Source: Algoriphagus sp. Y33
GTDB taxonomy: Bacteria; Bacteroidota; Bacteroidia; Cytophagales; Cyclobacteriaceae
Length of the DNA: 64,000 nucleotides
NCBI RefSeq assembly: GCF_014838715.1
Contig: NZ_CP061947.1
Location: 558,001 to 622,000 of the forward strand
Reading direction: 5' to 3'
The stretch's first letter is position 1, and every line of letters begins with the position of its first letter. Shown piece after piece: positions 53,238-63,293 of this stretch. Position numbers and translations under genes: made by a program. Under the pieces are notes generated by a model. The model was not told the DNA's origin and searched no databases. It was given only the letters and a program-made list of their open reading frames with translations.

Positions 53238-54074
53238 TTAATTTAATTTTTCTATTAATCCTTTAAAAATTTTCTGTTCTTCGAATTTGATTAAGTCGAT
53301 TGTAGATTTTTCCAGATTCGAATTAATCAGCAATATTCCTTTTTTGAATTTTCTAATTATTTCTTCTATTTCTTCCTTTTTCTTTATTCCCATTTTAAAA
53401 CTTTCTTGTTTAGAATTCTCAAGGATTGCTCTATCCTCTTCTTTAACTATATCTTTTACTTCATTAAATCTAGAAAAGTTGTCGATATTCCTTTCCAATA
53501 CTACTATATAGTTTTTGAAAGTGAATAGAATTTCCAGATTTTGCGAAACAAGATTTTCTAGATTTTTTTTATATTCAACCTGCTCTTTGTGTGAAAATTG
53601 GTTATTATATAGTATTTTAAATGTCATTTTTGATGATTTTATTTTTTCCTCGTGAGCTGATATTTTTTCTATTAAATCAATATTTGATGATTGAATTTTT
53701 ATAAGGCTGACTAAAGACTCTATTTTTTCAAAATTTAAAATAGATAAATTTTTTAATGTCTCTATTTTTAGGTTATTCAGCCACTCCTTATTCCCTTGAT
53801 GTTTTATTGCCTCTATTTGGAAATCAATTTGTGTTTTGTGATTTTCTTGGTTTTGTCTTAATGTCTTGTACAAAACAAATAGAGTAATCATACTACCTAT
53901 AACTGAACCTGAGTATGCACTCCAAAATCCTAGCCATGTGTCAATATTTCCAATAATTCTAATATTTGGAAAAGATAATTGTAATATAAAATTTAAGATA
54001 ATTGGAACAGAAATAATCGAGATTAATGCGATTATTCCATAAAACCTGAAATTTTTATAGTCTTTACTTTTCAT
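53238..54074 (-). CDS. Two-TM coiled-coil protein of unknown function
   Basis: This is a 278-aa protein. Two transmembrane helices lie near the N terminus (FYGIIALISIISVPIILNFI and FWSAYSGSVIGSMITLFVLY). A ~190-residue Lys/Glu-rich helical, probably coiled-coil, cytoplasmic part follows. It is convergent with the STAND operon. Small membrane-plus-coil proteins in such islands are often membrane-disrupting effectors, but no family is recognised here. It is unusually AT-rich relative to its surroundings. Confidence 0.7.
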   Translation of the reverse strand: MKSKDYKNFRFYGIIALISIISVPIILNFILQLSFPNIRIIGNIDTWLGFWSAYSGSVIGSMITLFVLYKTLRQNQENHKTQIDFQIEAIKHQGNKEWLNNLKIETLKNLSILNFEKIESLVSLIKIQSSNIDLIEKISAHEEKIKSSKMTFKILYNNQFSHKEQVEYKKNLENLVSQNLEILFTFKNYIVVLERNIDNFSRFNEVKDIVKEEDRAILENSKQESFKMGIKKKEEIEEIIRKFKKGILLINSNLEKSTIDLIKFEEQKIFKGLIEKLN

Positions 54075-54211
54075 CGAGCTTCTTCGTCAAGTATATTGAT
54101 AACTTTTATATTGTTAAATATGTGTAGTGGCTACCAAACCAGACTTGGTTAGGCAGTTACGGTTCTTATCATTTTTACAAATCATCGTATTATTATCTTA
54201 TACTCGATGGA

Positions 54212-54796
54212 TTATGTCGTGGTTTTTTCTCTGTAGTAAAGGAAAACTGACTTATTCCCAAAAGGAGTCTCGACTTTTAAAGTTTTATCTTCATTATGCA
54301 TTCTTTCAATTTCCTTTGCCATGGCTAGGTCTTTATAGCTTTTTTTATATTTCTTAAGTGATTTCAATCTCTCAATTATTTCAGATTTTTTTCTCTTTTC
54401 TTCAAAATAAGGATCTTTGAGGATATGAATTCGAACAAATTCGGCAGCCTTTGACTCCTCCGATTTTGATCGGGAATAGTCCAAATTTGCCTTGTTTGCA
54501 TTTTTAAAAGTTAGATAAGGAATTTCTTCTGGATCTTTATCAGGTTCCTCCTTAGGCATAGGTAGTTCGATTCTTTTGTTTAAATCAATTTCACCTTCCT
54601 TGAGTCCAAAAAAGGTTTCAATTTTCCGACGATTTGATTTAGACAAATTTGTTTTCAACTCTTTGATTCTATTTATAGTTGAACTTGAAAGCTTCGCTCC
54701 ATCTTGGAATGCTAGCCATGTCAAATCAGCATCTATTAGAAGTTTTTTAATATTCCTTTTTCGTAATTCTGCTTTTTTAGTATCAATTTGTGCCAT
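54212..54796 (-). CDS. Putative HTH-like small regulator of unknown family
   Basis: This is a 194-aa charged protein. Residues ~15-65 (IKKLLIDADLTWLAFQDGAK and SSSTINRIKELKTN) resemble a Cro/CI-like helix-turn-helix. The C-terminal half is helical and rich in Lys/Glu (KRKKSEIIERLKSLKKYKKS). It lies upstream of the two-TM gene on the same strand with a 137-base gap, so it could regulate it. Evidence is moderate. Confidence 0.55.
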   Translation of the reverse strand: MAQIDTKKAELRKRNIKKLLIDADLTWLAFQDGAKLSSSTINRIKELKTNLSKSNRRKIETFFGLKEGEIDLNKRIELPMPKEEPDKDPEEIPYLTFKNANKANLDYSRSKSEESKAAEFVRIHILKDPYFEEKRKKSEIIERLKSLKKYKKSYKDLAMAKEIERMHNEDKTLKVETPFGNKSVFLYYREKTTT

Positions 54797-55592
54797 TCAC
54801 AAATTGAGATTAAAAAGTCGCGACAAATTTTATCAAAAATGTTTTTTCTTAGATTCTCTTTTTTTATATTTGGATATCTCTTCTATTTGGATAAGAGATT
54901 GTTAACAGCTTGATGGCGTTGACCAAAAGAGTCTCGATCACAAATTCCGACAATTTGATCTAAGACGAGACGGTAGGTTAATGCTCAAGGGATTATTATG
55001 CGTACTTTCGTATGCACTATAGCTCTTGGGCCCTATCGATATCGTTCTTAGAAGGCGTCGGAACCTTGTGATGCGGTAGAAGTAGGTGCCCAGGCTATGG
55101 TGCTCCATTTTTATCGCGATGAAGACTCGTTTTACCATTTTTCATTACTAATGAAAACGAGCATGATTGATTTACTTCCTCTTCTGTTGCAGACAGTGTC
55201 CTGTAGGATCCACAGGGTGGGAGGGTATGCTCTGTTGGTAAGCGGGTCAGTTAGTTCTCTTCCGATACCTATCGGATCCTATTATTCATTACCAGAGGAA
55301 CACGGCATCGCCGCGGTAGATCGCCTGTATCCCCTGAAGCCCAAGAATCCTATATAAAGGGTTCGTTTTTTATCGCCGATTAAGAAGTTGCGCAGCTTCG
55401 AGCAGATCGGTTACTACACACTCACGTCAGCAAGCTCACAGTAGCCGGTAGAGCTGACACATTTCTTAGTATTCATTAGTGCTGGTTGCTCGGTTGGGGC
55501 GAGGTGGGATTACTATGTCTTGTTTGGAGCCAAGAAGCAAGAAGCAAGAGTCAAGAGTCAAGAAGTTAGAGACAAGACTTGGTAATGTGCAC
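54797..55592. other. Gene-free stretch at the island edge
   Basis: No intact gene is recognised, and the short open frames lack coding character. The composition is more GC-rich than the preceding island, and fragments such as TCTTCCGATACCTATCGGAT form small palindromes. A low-complexity block of AAGAAGCAAGAAGCAAGAG type starts near 55530. This looks like the boundary between accessory island and core chromosome. Confidence 0.4.
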
Positions 55593-55881
55593 GTCATTGC
55601 GCCTGTCCGCCGAAGGAGGGAGGAAAGACACACGACGATAGGAGAGTGGCTTGACAAAGCAATCTCATAGAAGTTAGTGCTGAGTACGCTGAGATTGCTT
55701 CGTCCTTCGTCCTCGCAATGACGGTGCTCTCATCGGACATCTGGTTTTCAGATTTCTGACTTTAGATTTCTGACTTCTCTCTTCTGCTCACCGCGACTGA
55801 GATTGCTTCGTCCTTCGTCCTCGCAATGACGGTCACACTGACGACTGAGATTGCTTCGTCGTACCTCCTCGCAATGACGGT
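55593..55881. repeat. REP-like array
   Basis: The unit GAGATTGCTTCGTCCTTCGT plus CCTCGCAATGACGGT occurs at 55691-55725, 55799-55833 and, slightly changed, at 55847-55881. An inverted, longer member (CGTCATTGCGCC to AAAGCAATCTC) covers 55593-55666. A tandem AGATTTCTGACTTT also sits between units. It is an extragenic repeat cluster before the TlpA-like gene. Confidence 0.85.
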
Positions 55882-56014
55882 ACTCACTTCGGTCTCCCGT
55901 CTTCCAGCATTACAAACAAAAAGCACATGAAATGCCTGAAGCAGGATAGCTATGTCTAATTCTATCTCAGTTGAAGGCATTCCATGAGGCCATTAAAAAA
56001 CAATTATAAATCTC

Positions 56015-57721
56015 ATGAAAAAATTAATACTCATCTGCTTACTGGGATACCTATGCGTACCCACAAGCACACTCCCAGCACAAGTTGCTGATTCACCCGG
56101 GGCGGATTTTCTTCATAGGTCTAGCCCCATCGTCTCCCCTGAACAAGGAGACACCCATCGGGGCGGGGAAACCCGCTCCGATACTTTGCCGGGGGAGGCT
56201 GCTGCGGTTACGGTCTATTTGGTACACCGTACCCCCGAATCTGCAGGCAATCTGATCGTTGACCTCTGGGATGCGGAAATGTACGGACTGGAAAACTTTG
56301 CCAATCATCAGCGCATGGAAGTTCCTCAAATGGAACCTCATATGCTCACCGGACTGATGCCAAGTGAGGAAAGAGGCTATCGGTTTCGGACTCCTTCCAT
56401 TTCAGGCCCCTCCATTTTGCGCTTGTCTTTTGGAGACAATCCGGTAATCCGGGATTATTGGGTCAGCCCGGGGGATAGTATCATGATTCAGGTAAACCCA
56501 CAGTCTTCAGCGATTACCTTTTCAGGACCCTCTTCCTTTAAGTTTAGACTTCAGAAAGAGCTTCAGGAGGTACTATCCACTTCAGTTCAGGAAACAGATG
56601 TTGTACTGCCTTTTAACTCTGATGATGGATATAGGACATTTCTTGCAGATCCTGAAAACCACACAGCTTGGGATACTATTTCGCGATCTTTTGGTAGGAA
56701 AACCTCCCCCGTGGTAGCAGGGAAGTCCGAATTGGTATTTCTTAAATCCATAGACTATAAAAAATGGGAAGCAGAGGTTAGCCAAAGGGTTGGATTTTAC
56801 GAAAAGTGGCTTTCTGAAGCGGATAGAATGGCTGTCAAGGCAGGAATATTGGGTAGATTGGGGTATATCCATGTAGGAAGATTACAGGGGGCATATGACA
56901 GGGTAGTTCAATTGGACGAACCGCAAACCGAAAGGGAATATGGGCTTTACATTTCCCAATATGCAGATGAGTTTGCAAAGGACATTCCGATAGAAACTGC
57001 CTTGCAGGTGCCCCCATTCCGTAACTTCTTGCTGTCCAAATCCAAATTAAGTGCCGATGTAAATGGCAAGTCTTTTTTAGAGCAGGTTCAAGGGGAATAT
57101 CCTTCAGCGGTTGCGGATCGCCTGGCGATCCAATACCTCAGTGATTACAGGAGGAGGATTCCGGATTTTGAATCCCAGGCAAAAGAACTTCTTTCCCAAG
57201 TAGCTGAGCCAAGCCTAAAAGCTGAACTGGAAATCATGCTTGGCAAATTCGGCAGCGGAAGCAAGGTCATTTCTTTTGACTGGCTGGGAATTGACGGCAA
57301 GCGTATCCAAACAGATGAATATAAAGACAAGGTAATCCTGATGGATTTTTGGATCAGCGGATGTGGTGCATGCAAGGCATTTCATGAAAAAATCCTGAGT
57401 CCTTTGATTTCCAGATACGCAGAACACCCCAAAGTAGAAATTATCTCTGTAAGTGCCGACAGAAAGCCCGACTACTGGCAGAGGCAAAACGGTACCCTCA
57501 ATGTTCCGGATGCTGGCTATACCCCGGCTTATGCTGAGCAAGAGGAAGGTAAGAACTCCTTTCTTTCGCATTATAATATACAAAGTTTCCCCCAGTGGAT
57601 GATCATAAGGGACGGCGGGAGCCTTCTCAATCTTGGTCGGGTTCCAGCTACTTTGGAGGAAGCAGAAGGGCTGATAGAAAGAGCGCTGGCCAACCCCACA
57701 AGTCAAACCAACTTACTTTAA
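56015..57721 (+). CDS. TlpA-like thioredoxin-fold protein
   Basis: This is a 568-aa exported protein. The signal peptide is ILICLLGYLCVPTSTL with cleavage near LPAQ. A ~400-residue N-terminal region of unknown fold precedes a TlpA/AhpC-TSA-like domain, whose redox motif CGAC (WISGCGACKAFHEK) is near residue 452. SFPQWMIIRDGG near residue 526 supplies the cis-Pro loop. It acts as a periplasmic disulfide reductase. It lies ten bases before the SusC gene, forming a TlpA-SusC-SusD operon, a combination seen in Bacteroidota with MauE/DUF6520 neighbours. Confidence 0.88.
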   Translation: MKKLILICLLGYLCVPTSTLPAQVADSPGADFLHRSSPIVSPEQGDTHRGGETRSDTLPGEAAAVTVYLVHRTPESAGNLIVDLWDAEMYGLENFANHQRMEVPQMEPHMLTGLMPSEERGYRFRTPSISGPSILRLSFGDNPVIRDYWVSPGDSIMIQVNPQSSAITFSGPSSFKFRLQKELQEVLSTSVQETDVVLPFNSDDGYRTFLADPENHTAWDTISRSFGRKTSPVVAGKSELVFLKSIDYKKWEAEVSQRVGFYEKWLSEADRMAVKAGILGRLGYIHVGRLQGAYDRVVQLDEPQTEREYGLYISQYADEFAKDIPIETALQVPPFRNFLLSKSKLSADVNGKSFLEQVQGEYPSAVADRLAIQYLSDYRRRIPDFESQAKELLSQVAEPSLKAELEIMLGKFGSGSKVISFDWLGIDGKRIQTDEYKDKVILMDFWISGCGACKAFHEKILSPLISRYAEHPKVEIISVSADRKPDYWQRQNGTLNVPDAGYTPAYAEQEEGKNSFLSHYNIQSFPQWMIIRDGGSLLNLGRVPATLEEAEGLIERALANPTSQTNLL

Positions 57722-57731
57722 ATCCCTGTTT

Positions 57732-60700
57732 ATGAAAAGCTATAGTTATAAGTTTAGGTGCCGTCTGGTGTTGCTCCTGGGTTTGGGAATGATCATTAAC
57801 CTTAAGGCGGCGGCGCAGAACACTGATACCATACGAGGGAAGGTGGTTTCCGCCACAGATTCCCAACCCATTCCCGGGTCAACCGTGACATTAAAGGGAA
57901 CACTTCGGGGTACAGTCTCAGACGAAGACGGGGAATTTTTCCTGGAACTACCACGGGGAGAGCATCTGGTGGTTGTAAGTTTTCTTGGCTATAAGTCCCA
58001 AGAGATACAGGTCACCATCCCCACATCCACACCACTGGAAGTCAGGCTGGAGGAAGATCAGATGAACCTGTCCGAGGTGGAGGTGGTTTCTACGGGCTAT
58101 CAGGAAATTCCCCAAGAACGTGCTACAGGATCCTTTGTACAGGTGGACAAGGAACTGATTGACCGAAGGTTCAGTACAAATCTGCTGGATCGGCTTGAAG
58201 ATGTGACCCCAAGCCTTCTGGTCAATAGGGAGGGGCCCGGCGAAGGGATCCGTATCCGTGGCAGAAACACGATATTTGCCAATACCGATCCCCTGATCAT
58301 TGTGGATAATTTCCCCTATGACGGACCATTGGAAAGCATCAATCCTAACGATGTGGAATCGATTACTATTCTCAGAGATGCGGCTGCGGCCTCTATTTGG
58401 GGGGCACGTGCGGGAAATGGAGTAATAGTAATTACTACCAAATCAGGAAAGACCGGACAGCAGACCCGTGTCAGCTTGAGCAGTAATGTGAGCGTAACCG
58501 AGAGCCCTGACCTTTTTTACAATCCTGTTTCCAGTGTTGAGTCCTTTCTTTCTCTGGAAGAACAGCTGTTTGCAGGAGGCTTCTATGCTGTCCGTGAAAA
58601 CAACGCAAACAAACCAGCACTTTCCCCATGGGTGGAGACATTGATTGCCCATCGTGATGGAAAAATCTCTGATGATGAAAAGCAAAGACTGCGGGATCAA
58701 TTTGTAAATTCTGATTTCAGGGATGAGTTGAACCGGCATTATTACAGACCGGAAATCAGAAGCCAGCATTATTTGGGCTTGCAGGGAGGAGATGGAAGTG
58801 GTCGCTATGCGTTTTCGGCAGGTTACGATGCTAATCGGGCAAATGTATTTGGCAATGGAGATGAACGGATTACCCTGAGTGCAAAAGGAGACTGGTCACT
58901 GATGAAAAAAGACCGCCTGAAAATTTCAGCGGGTCTGTATTACACTTCAAATGAATCCACTGTCCGTACAGAAGTGCCGGAAGCCTTCCTCTATGAGAGG
59001 CTTACCGATGACGCGGGAAATCCCCAAGCCATCATCCGCCAATATTCCAGAAGGTTTACAGAAGCGAATACGTTAGATGGAGCTTTGGACTGGAGGTACA
59101 TTCCCTTGCTGGAAAAGAACAACATGAACTTTCAGAATTCCCAGGAGGAAATCAGATTGAATCTATCAGCAGGGTACCGGATTACGGATTGGCTTTCGGT
59201 AGAGGTATTGTACCAGCGCTGGAGAAACAACAGAACAGGAAGTTCATTATATCCTGAAACCAGTTACTATACCAGGGAACTTGCCAACCGGTTTGTTCAG
59301 GAAGAACCGGATGGTACGCTAACCTATCCTGTTCCTCTGGAAAGTATTTTTGACCGATCCAACACTTCAGCCGATAGCTATAACCTGCGGTCCCAATTGC
59401 GGGTTCAGAAATCAATCGGGGGAAAAGGGGAATTAAGCGGACTGGCCGGAGCGGAAGTCAGGGATTGGAATTCAGTCACCCATTCAGCAAGGTACTATGG
59501 GTATGAGGAGGAATATGGCAGAAGTGTGGTTGTTCCCTTAGCCACCCGTTTTCCAAGTAGGGTAAATAATTCGCTGATACTTATTCCCTCTGCGGGAATA
59601 AGCCATCCGGGTTCAGTGGATCGGTTTCTCTCCCAATACATCAATTCGGCCTACACCCATGATGGAAAATATACTATTTCTGCGAGTGCCAGAAGGGACG
59701 CCAGCAATTTTTTCGGGGTAAATGCCAATCAGCGGGGAGTACCGCTCTGGTCTATGGGCATGGCATGGACGATCAGTGAAGAGCGTTTTTACAGATTTGA
59801 CTGGATGCCCTATTTGAAGTTACGGTCAACCTATGGTTATGCCGGCAATATCAACCGTTCGGTTACCTCCTTTATTACCGCTAATACCTATTCAGGAGCT
59901 TTTAATGCTTTGACGGGAAGACCATATGCCTGGATCACCAATCCACCTAACCCGGAATTGAGATGGGAAAAAATAGGAACCTTCAATTTGGCCTTGGATT
60001 TTGCGTCAGCAGGAGATCGGCTGAGTGGTAGCGTGGAGTGGTACCAAAAAAATGGAAGGGATCTGTTTGGTGACTTTCCTGTTTCACCAAGTACAGGTGT
60101 CAGTCAGTTAAGGGGGAATTTTGCTGAAACCCAAACCCGGGGATTTGATGTTCAGTTGAACAGCAAAAATATTGTGGGAAAGTTTTTCAGCTGGGAAACA
60201 CGTTTTTTCCTGAGTACCGTCAGCGAAAAGGTTACCCGCTATGATAAAGAATCCAGCATAAGTAACTTAATGGGATATTTTGGGACTTTTCCAATGGAAG
60301 GCAGACCCTTGTTCGCAATATACAGTTACCCTTGGGCTGGTCTTGATCCGGATACCGGCGATCCACGGGGCATTTTGGACGGAGAGCCATCCACCGATTA
60401 CCGTGAAATCATTTCGAGTGCTACACCTGAATCCATAACTTTTCATGGTGCGTCCAGACCGACATCCTTTGGTTCTTTGATGAACAACTTCTCGTACAAG
60501 GGATTTAGCCTATCATTCAATATCAGTTATCGCTTGGGATACTATTACAAGAGAAGTGCTGTGGATTATTCCGGCGTGTTTGCAGGAAACATCCCCCATG
60601 CTGATTTTGAAAACCGTTGGTTGGAGCCTGGAGACGAAATCAGAACGGATGTCCCATCTCTACCGGCTAATACCAACAGCCTGAGGGATACATTTTACGC

Positions 60701-60932
60701 ACATTCCGAAGCCCGTGTTGAACGGGCGGATAATATCCGCTTACAGGACGTGAGACTGTCCTACAACTTCAACACTACGGTGTTAAGACTCCCGCTTTCC
60801 CGATTGGAATGGTTCTTCTATGCCAATAATCTTGGGATAATCTGGAAGGCCTCTGATGATCGTATGGATCCCGATTTCAGATCCATGCGACCGCTGAGAA
60901 GTCTGGCAACCGGGCTACGAATTGAGTTTTAA
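57732..60932 (+). CDS. SusC/RagA-type TonB-dependent outer-membrane transporter
   Basis: This is a 1066-aa protein. A signal peptide (ending near KAAAQ) is followed by a carboxypeptidase-like CNA domain (IRGKVVSATDSQPIPGSTVT, residues ~36-115). Next are the plug domain with the SusC box VNREGPGEGIRIRGRNTI and NDVESITILRDAAAASIWGA, and a 22-strand-type barrel ending in an aromatic-terminal strand (LRIEF). It imports a peptide, glycan or metal complex together with the SusD lipoprotein. The length and all landmarks are standard. Confidence 0.96.
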   Translation: MKSYSYKFRCRLVLLLGLGMIINLKAAAQNTDTIRGKVVSATDSQPIPGSTVTLKGTLRGTVSDEDGEFFLELPRGEHLVVVSFLGYKSQEIQVTIPTSTPLEVRLEEDQMNLSEVEVVSTGYQEIPQERATGSFVQVDKELIDRRFSTNLLDRLEDVTPSLLVNREGPGEGIRIRGRNTIFANTDPLIIVDNFPYDGPLESINPNDVESITILRDAAAASIWGARAGNGVIVITTKSGKTGQQTRVSLSSNVSVTESPDLFYNPVSSVESFLSLEEQLFAGGFYAVRENNANKPALSPWVETLIAHRDGKISDDEKQRLRDQFVNSDFRDELNRHYYRPEIRSQHYLGLQGGDGSGRYAFSAGYDANRANVFGNGDERITLSAKGDWSLMKKDRLKISAGLYYTSNESTVRTEVPEAFLYERLTDDAGNPQAIIRQYSRRFTEANTLDGALDWRYIPLLEKNNMNFQNSQEEIRLNLSAGYRITDWLSVEVLYQRWRNNRTGSSLYPETSYYTRELANRFVQEEPDGTLTYPVPLESIFDRSNTSADSYNLRSQLRVQKSIGGKGELSGLAGAEVRDWNSVTHSARYYGYEEEYGRSVVVPLATRFPSRVNNSLILIPSAGISHPGSVDRFLSQYINSAYTHDGKYTISASARRDASNFFGVNANQRGVPLWSMGMAWTISEERFYRFDWMPYLKLRSTYGYAGNINRSVTSFITANTYSGAFNALTGRPYAWITNPPNPELRWEKIGTFNLALDFASAGDRLSGSVEWYQKNGRDLFGDFPVSPSTGVSQLRGNFAETQTRGFDVQLNSKNIVGKFFSWETRFFLSTVSEKVTRYDKESSISNLMGYFGTFPMEGRPLFAIYSYPWAGLDPDTGDPRGILDGEPSTDYREIISSATPESITFHGASRPTSFGSLMNNFSYKGFSLSFNISYRLGYYYKRSAVDYSGVFAGNIPHADFENRWLEPGDEIRTDVPSLPANTNSLRDTFYAHSEARVERADNIRLQDVRLSYNFNTTVLRLPLSRLEWFFYANNLGIIWKASDDRMDPDFRSMRPLRSLATGLRIEF

Positions 60933-60950
60933 CCTTTAAATCCACATGCA

Positions 60951-62300
60951 ATGAATACTAGAAATACAATCCTGTCCTTCAGCCTGATTATGCTAGGAGC
61001 TTGTGATGGCTTTTTGGATCAGAAGCCCCAATCCAACCTTTTAATCCCACAAAAAGCAGTGGAGTTGGAGCAATTGCTTGATGCGACCCTATTGGGGATC
61101 AACAGTACTCCTGGAATACTTGAAATGAGTACGGACAACCTGCATATTACCGAGGAGGGCTTTTTGGGTCTGACCCTGATTGAGAGAAACGCCTATGCCT
61201 GGCAGGAAGATGTTTATGAGTTTTTGGGAAGTGACTGGAGTGTCCCATACCAACAGATTCTGGCAGCAAATGTGGTATTGGAACAGGCGGGTGAAATAGT
61301 TCCGGAAAACTCCGATGACGCAGAACTGTTGATTGAGCTCAGAGGCCGGGCATTATGGATGCGGTCTCAGGCTTATTTTCAGCTGTTGAGTGCTTTTGCT
61401 GCCCCATATAGTCCAGGTTCTGCAAATGATTCCCCTGGTGTTCCACTTCGTCTGTCCCCAAACGTTTCGACTTTTGTTGATAGGGGTACGATAGGGGAAG
61501 ACTATGACCAAATCACAGGGGATCTGGAGCTTGCAATCGGTCTTCTTCCTGAATATGCAGAATATAAGACCCGTCCTTCAAAAATCAGTTCACATGCGCT
61601 TTTGGCCAGAATTTATTTGGCAATGGAAGAATATGAAAAAGCGGGATTTCATGCCGGGAAAGTTTTGGAAATAAACAACACCTTATTGGATTACTCGGAG
61701 CTGGATCTTGCAGCGAGGTACCCTTTTTCTCTATTCAATGATGAAGTGATCCATCACCTGGAAATGATGAATTACCGGCATATGAACAGTGGATTGACCT
61801 TTGTGGACAGCACTTTGGTCGGGATGTTCGGTGACAATGATCTAAGAAAGGAATTGCTTTTTACTCCTGATGAACAGGGGATTAGCTTTGATGGGAATTA
61901 TTCGGGGAGCAGAGTTCGTTTTTCAGGATTGGCAACCAATGAAATGTATTTGATTTCGGCTGAATGTGCAGCAAGAAGGGGGGATATTGGTGAATCGATG
62001 GGGATACTAAACACGTTGTTGGAAACAAGATGGGTAGAGGGGGGCTTCATCCCATACACTGCGTCCAATTCCGAAGAAGCACTCAGGTTGATCCTTATGG
62101 AAAGGAGAAAAGAACTGATCTTCCGGGGAATCAGATGGACGGATTTAAGAAGACTGAACAAAGATCAAAGATTTGCAACTTTGGTGACAAGGAAAATCGG
62201 ATCTGAGAGTTTTGAAATAAGTCCGGGCTCACCAAGGTATGTCTTGCCGATTCCTCCGGAGGAAATTCAGGTTTCAGGAATTGCCCAAAATCCTAGATGA
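60951..62300 (+). CDS. SusD/RagB-family substrate-binding lipoprotein
   Basis: This is a 449-aa protein with a lipobox LGAC (Cys18) followed by DGFLDQKPQSN, the standard SusD start. The TPR-like helical region contains RGRALWMRSQAYFQLLSAFA and YDQITGDLELAIGLLPE. The C terminus has ERRKELIFRGIRWTDLRRL and VLPIPPEEI. It sits on the SusC barrel as a lid on the cell surface. It begins 18 bases after the SusC stop and ends the operon, with a bidirectional terminator beyond. Confidence 0.95.
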   Translation: MNTRNTILSFSLIMLGACDGFLDQKPQSNLLIPQKAVELEQLLDATLLGINSTPGILEMSTDNLHITEEGFLGLTLIERNAYAWQEDVYEFLGSDWSVPYQQILAANVVLEQAGEIVPENSDDAELLIELRGRALWMRSQAYFQLLSAFAAPYSPGSANDSPGVPLRLSPNVSTFVDRGTIGEDYDQITGDLELAIGLLPEYAEYKTRPSKISSHALLARIYLAMEEYEKAGFHAGKVLEINNTLLDYSELDLAARYPFSLFNDEVIHHLEMMNYRHMNSGLTFVDSTLVGMFGDNDLRKELLFTPDEQGISFDGNYSGSRVRFSGLATNEMYLISAECAARRGDIGESMGILNTLLETRWVEGGFIPYTASNSEEALRLILMERRKELIFRGIRWTDLRRLNKDQRFATLVTRKIGSESFEISPGSPRYVLPIPPEEIQVSGIAQNPR

Positions 62301-62361
62301 TTATTGTAACCAACGCTGGATTCCAAATGGAATGGGCAGATAAAAAAACATTGGTATAGTT

Positions 62362-62400
62362 CAAAAAAAAAGAGGCCGAAAAAAATTCGGCCTCTAATTT
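62362..62400. terminator. Bidirectional terminator between SusD and DUF6520 genes
   Basis: AGAGGCCGAA (62371-62380) and TTCGGCCTCT (62386-62395) are perfect 10-bp arms with a five-A loop. An A-run lies on the left (a T-run for the minus strand) and a T-rich run on the right, so it can end transcription from both converging operons. Confidence 0.9.
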
Positions 62401-62403
62401 TAA

Positions 62404-62667
62404 TTAAGGAAGGAATTTGCCCGGTGCCACCATTGGTGAGGTGACATCTTGTTCCTCGTAAATACATACAAGGCTTGGGTTTGTCTCGCATTCATAATTT
62501 TGTGGATTTGAGATATCCACTTGATGCCATGCGATGACTTCGTCATCATCATTCCTTTCTGCACCATAAGCTGTGGTGACTTTTAAAGGCTGGGTAAACG
62601 CAAAAGCGGCTACCACAGCAAGCGAAAATACACCTCCGCGTAGGAGGTTTAAAACTGAAATTTTCAT
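62404..62667 (-). CDS. DUF6520-family small exported protein
   Basis: This is an 87-aa protein. An N-terminal membrane/signal segment (LRGGVFSLAVVAAFAF) is followed by a short mature part with two cysteines (NYECETNPSLVCIYEEQ), the pattern of DUF6520 in Bacteroidota. These small proteins are regularly found with MauE-like proteins and SusC/TlpA modules, as here. The Cys pair could be oxidised or reduced by the MauE/TlpA partners (inference). A 630-bp hairpin-rich leader separates it from the MauE gene on the same strand. Confidence 0.8.
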   Translation of the reverse strand: MKISVLNLLRGGVFSLAVVAAFAFTQPLKVTTAYGAERNDDDEVIAWHQVDISNPQNYECETNPSLVCIYEEQDVTSPMVAPGKFLP

Positions 62668-63293
62668 AATTTTAATTGTTATAGCTTACTAATAACTCCG
62701 GTCGCTTTGGATAAGCTGCCTGACCACGAATCGGGCAGCTTGGCCTTCCGAGAGGGGCTATCGGATGTTTATGCCCCCTGCTGTTGTCCGGCAACCACCT
62801 GGTGGCTTCACGGACCGTGCTCTGTTTTTCTACATCAATTAAAAGCCGCTCCCATCGCATTTGTCGGGCTGCATTTGCCTTGGCGTTATAGTTATAACCT
62901 TTGAGGTTTGCCTTGCCTCGAAGGTTTTTATGTTACTGTTAATCGTTTCCCTGCCTACCACGGCATTGCTTTACCGTGGTCTGTGTCTCCATAGACCACT
63001 ATTGTGCTGATCGGGATTTGTAATCCCGATCTCCTATCGTAGGATTTCTAATCCGACAATTGATTCTCAAAAGCTGCAGACCTCCTCGGGACAAGCTTTT
63101 GTCTTATCACTATACCTCATGTCCGAGGAAATGGCCTTTTTGTCTTTTTTGACCTAGGGTTACACCCTTCGTTCCTCAGGTCTCCACCCTAGGCTACCGA
63201 CCAGGCCTACCTACGGCAGGCTTCTTTTCTTCAGGATTTTGGAGACACCTCACGCTAAATACTATCCCTCCCCACAGGTTAACCTTTTAACCC
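62668..63293 (-). other. Hairpin-rich non-coding stretch between MauE and DUF6520 genes
   Basis: Hairpins are AAGCTGCC/GGCAGCTT (62713-62741), ACCACGG/CCGTGGT (62957-62980), GTGGTCT/AGACCAC (62976-62999, sharing GTGGT with the former, so mutually exclusive), GATCGGGATT/AATCCCGATC (63009-63031) and CCTAGGGT/ACCCTAGG (63153-63193). No gene is seen. It may be an RNA leader or processing region that sets the ratio of the two flanking genes, or a repeat array. Confidence 0.55.

Noticed and set aside
57215..57706. 163-codon minus-strand frame opposite the TlpA-like gene
   Set aside because: Shadow of the thioredoxin domain on the other strand.
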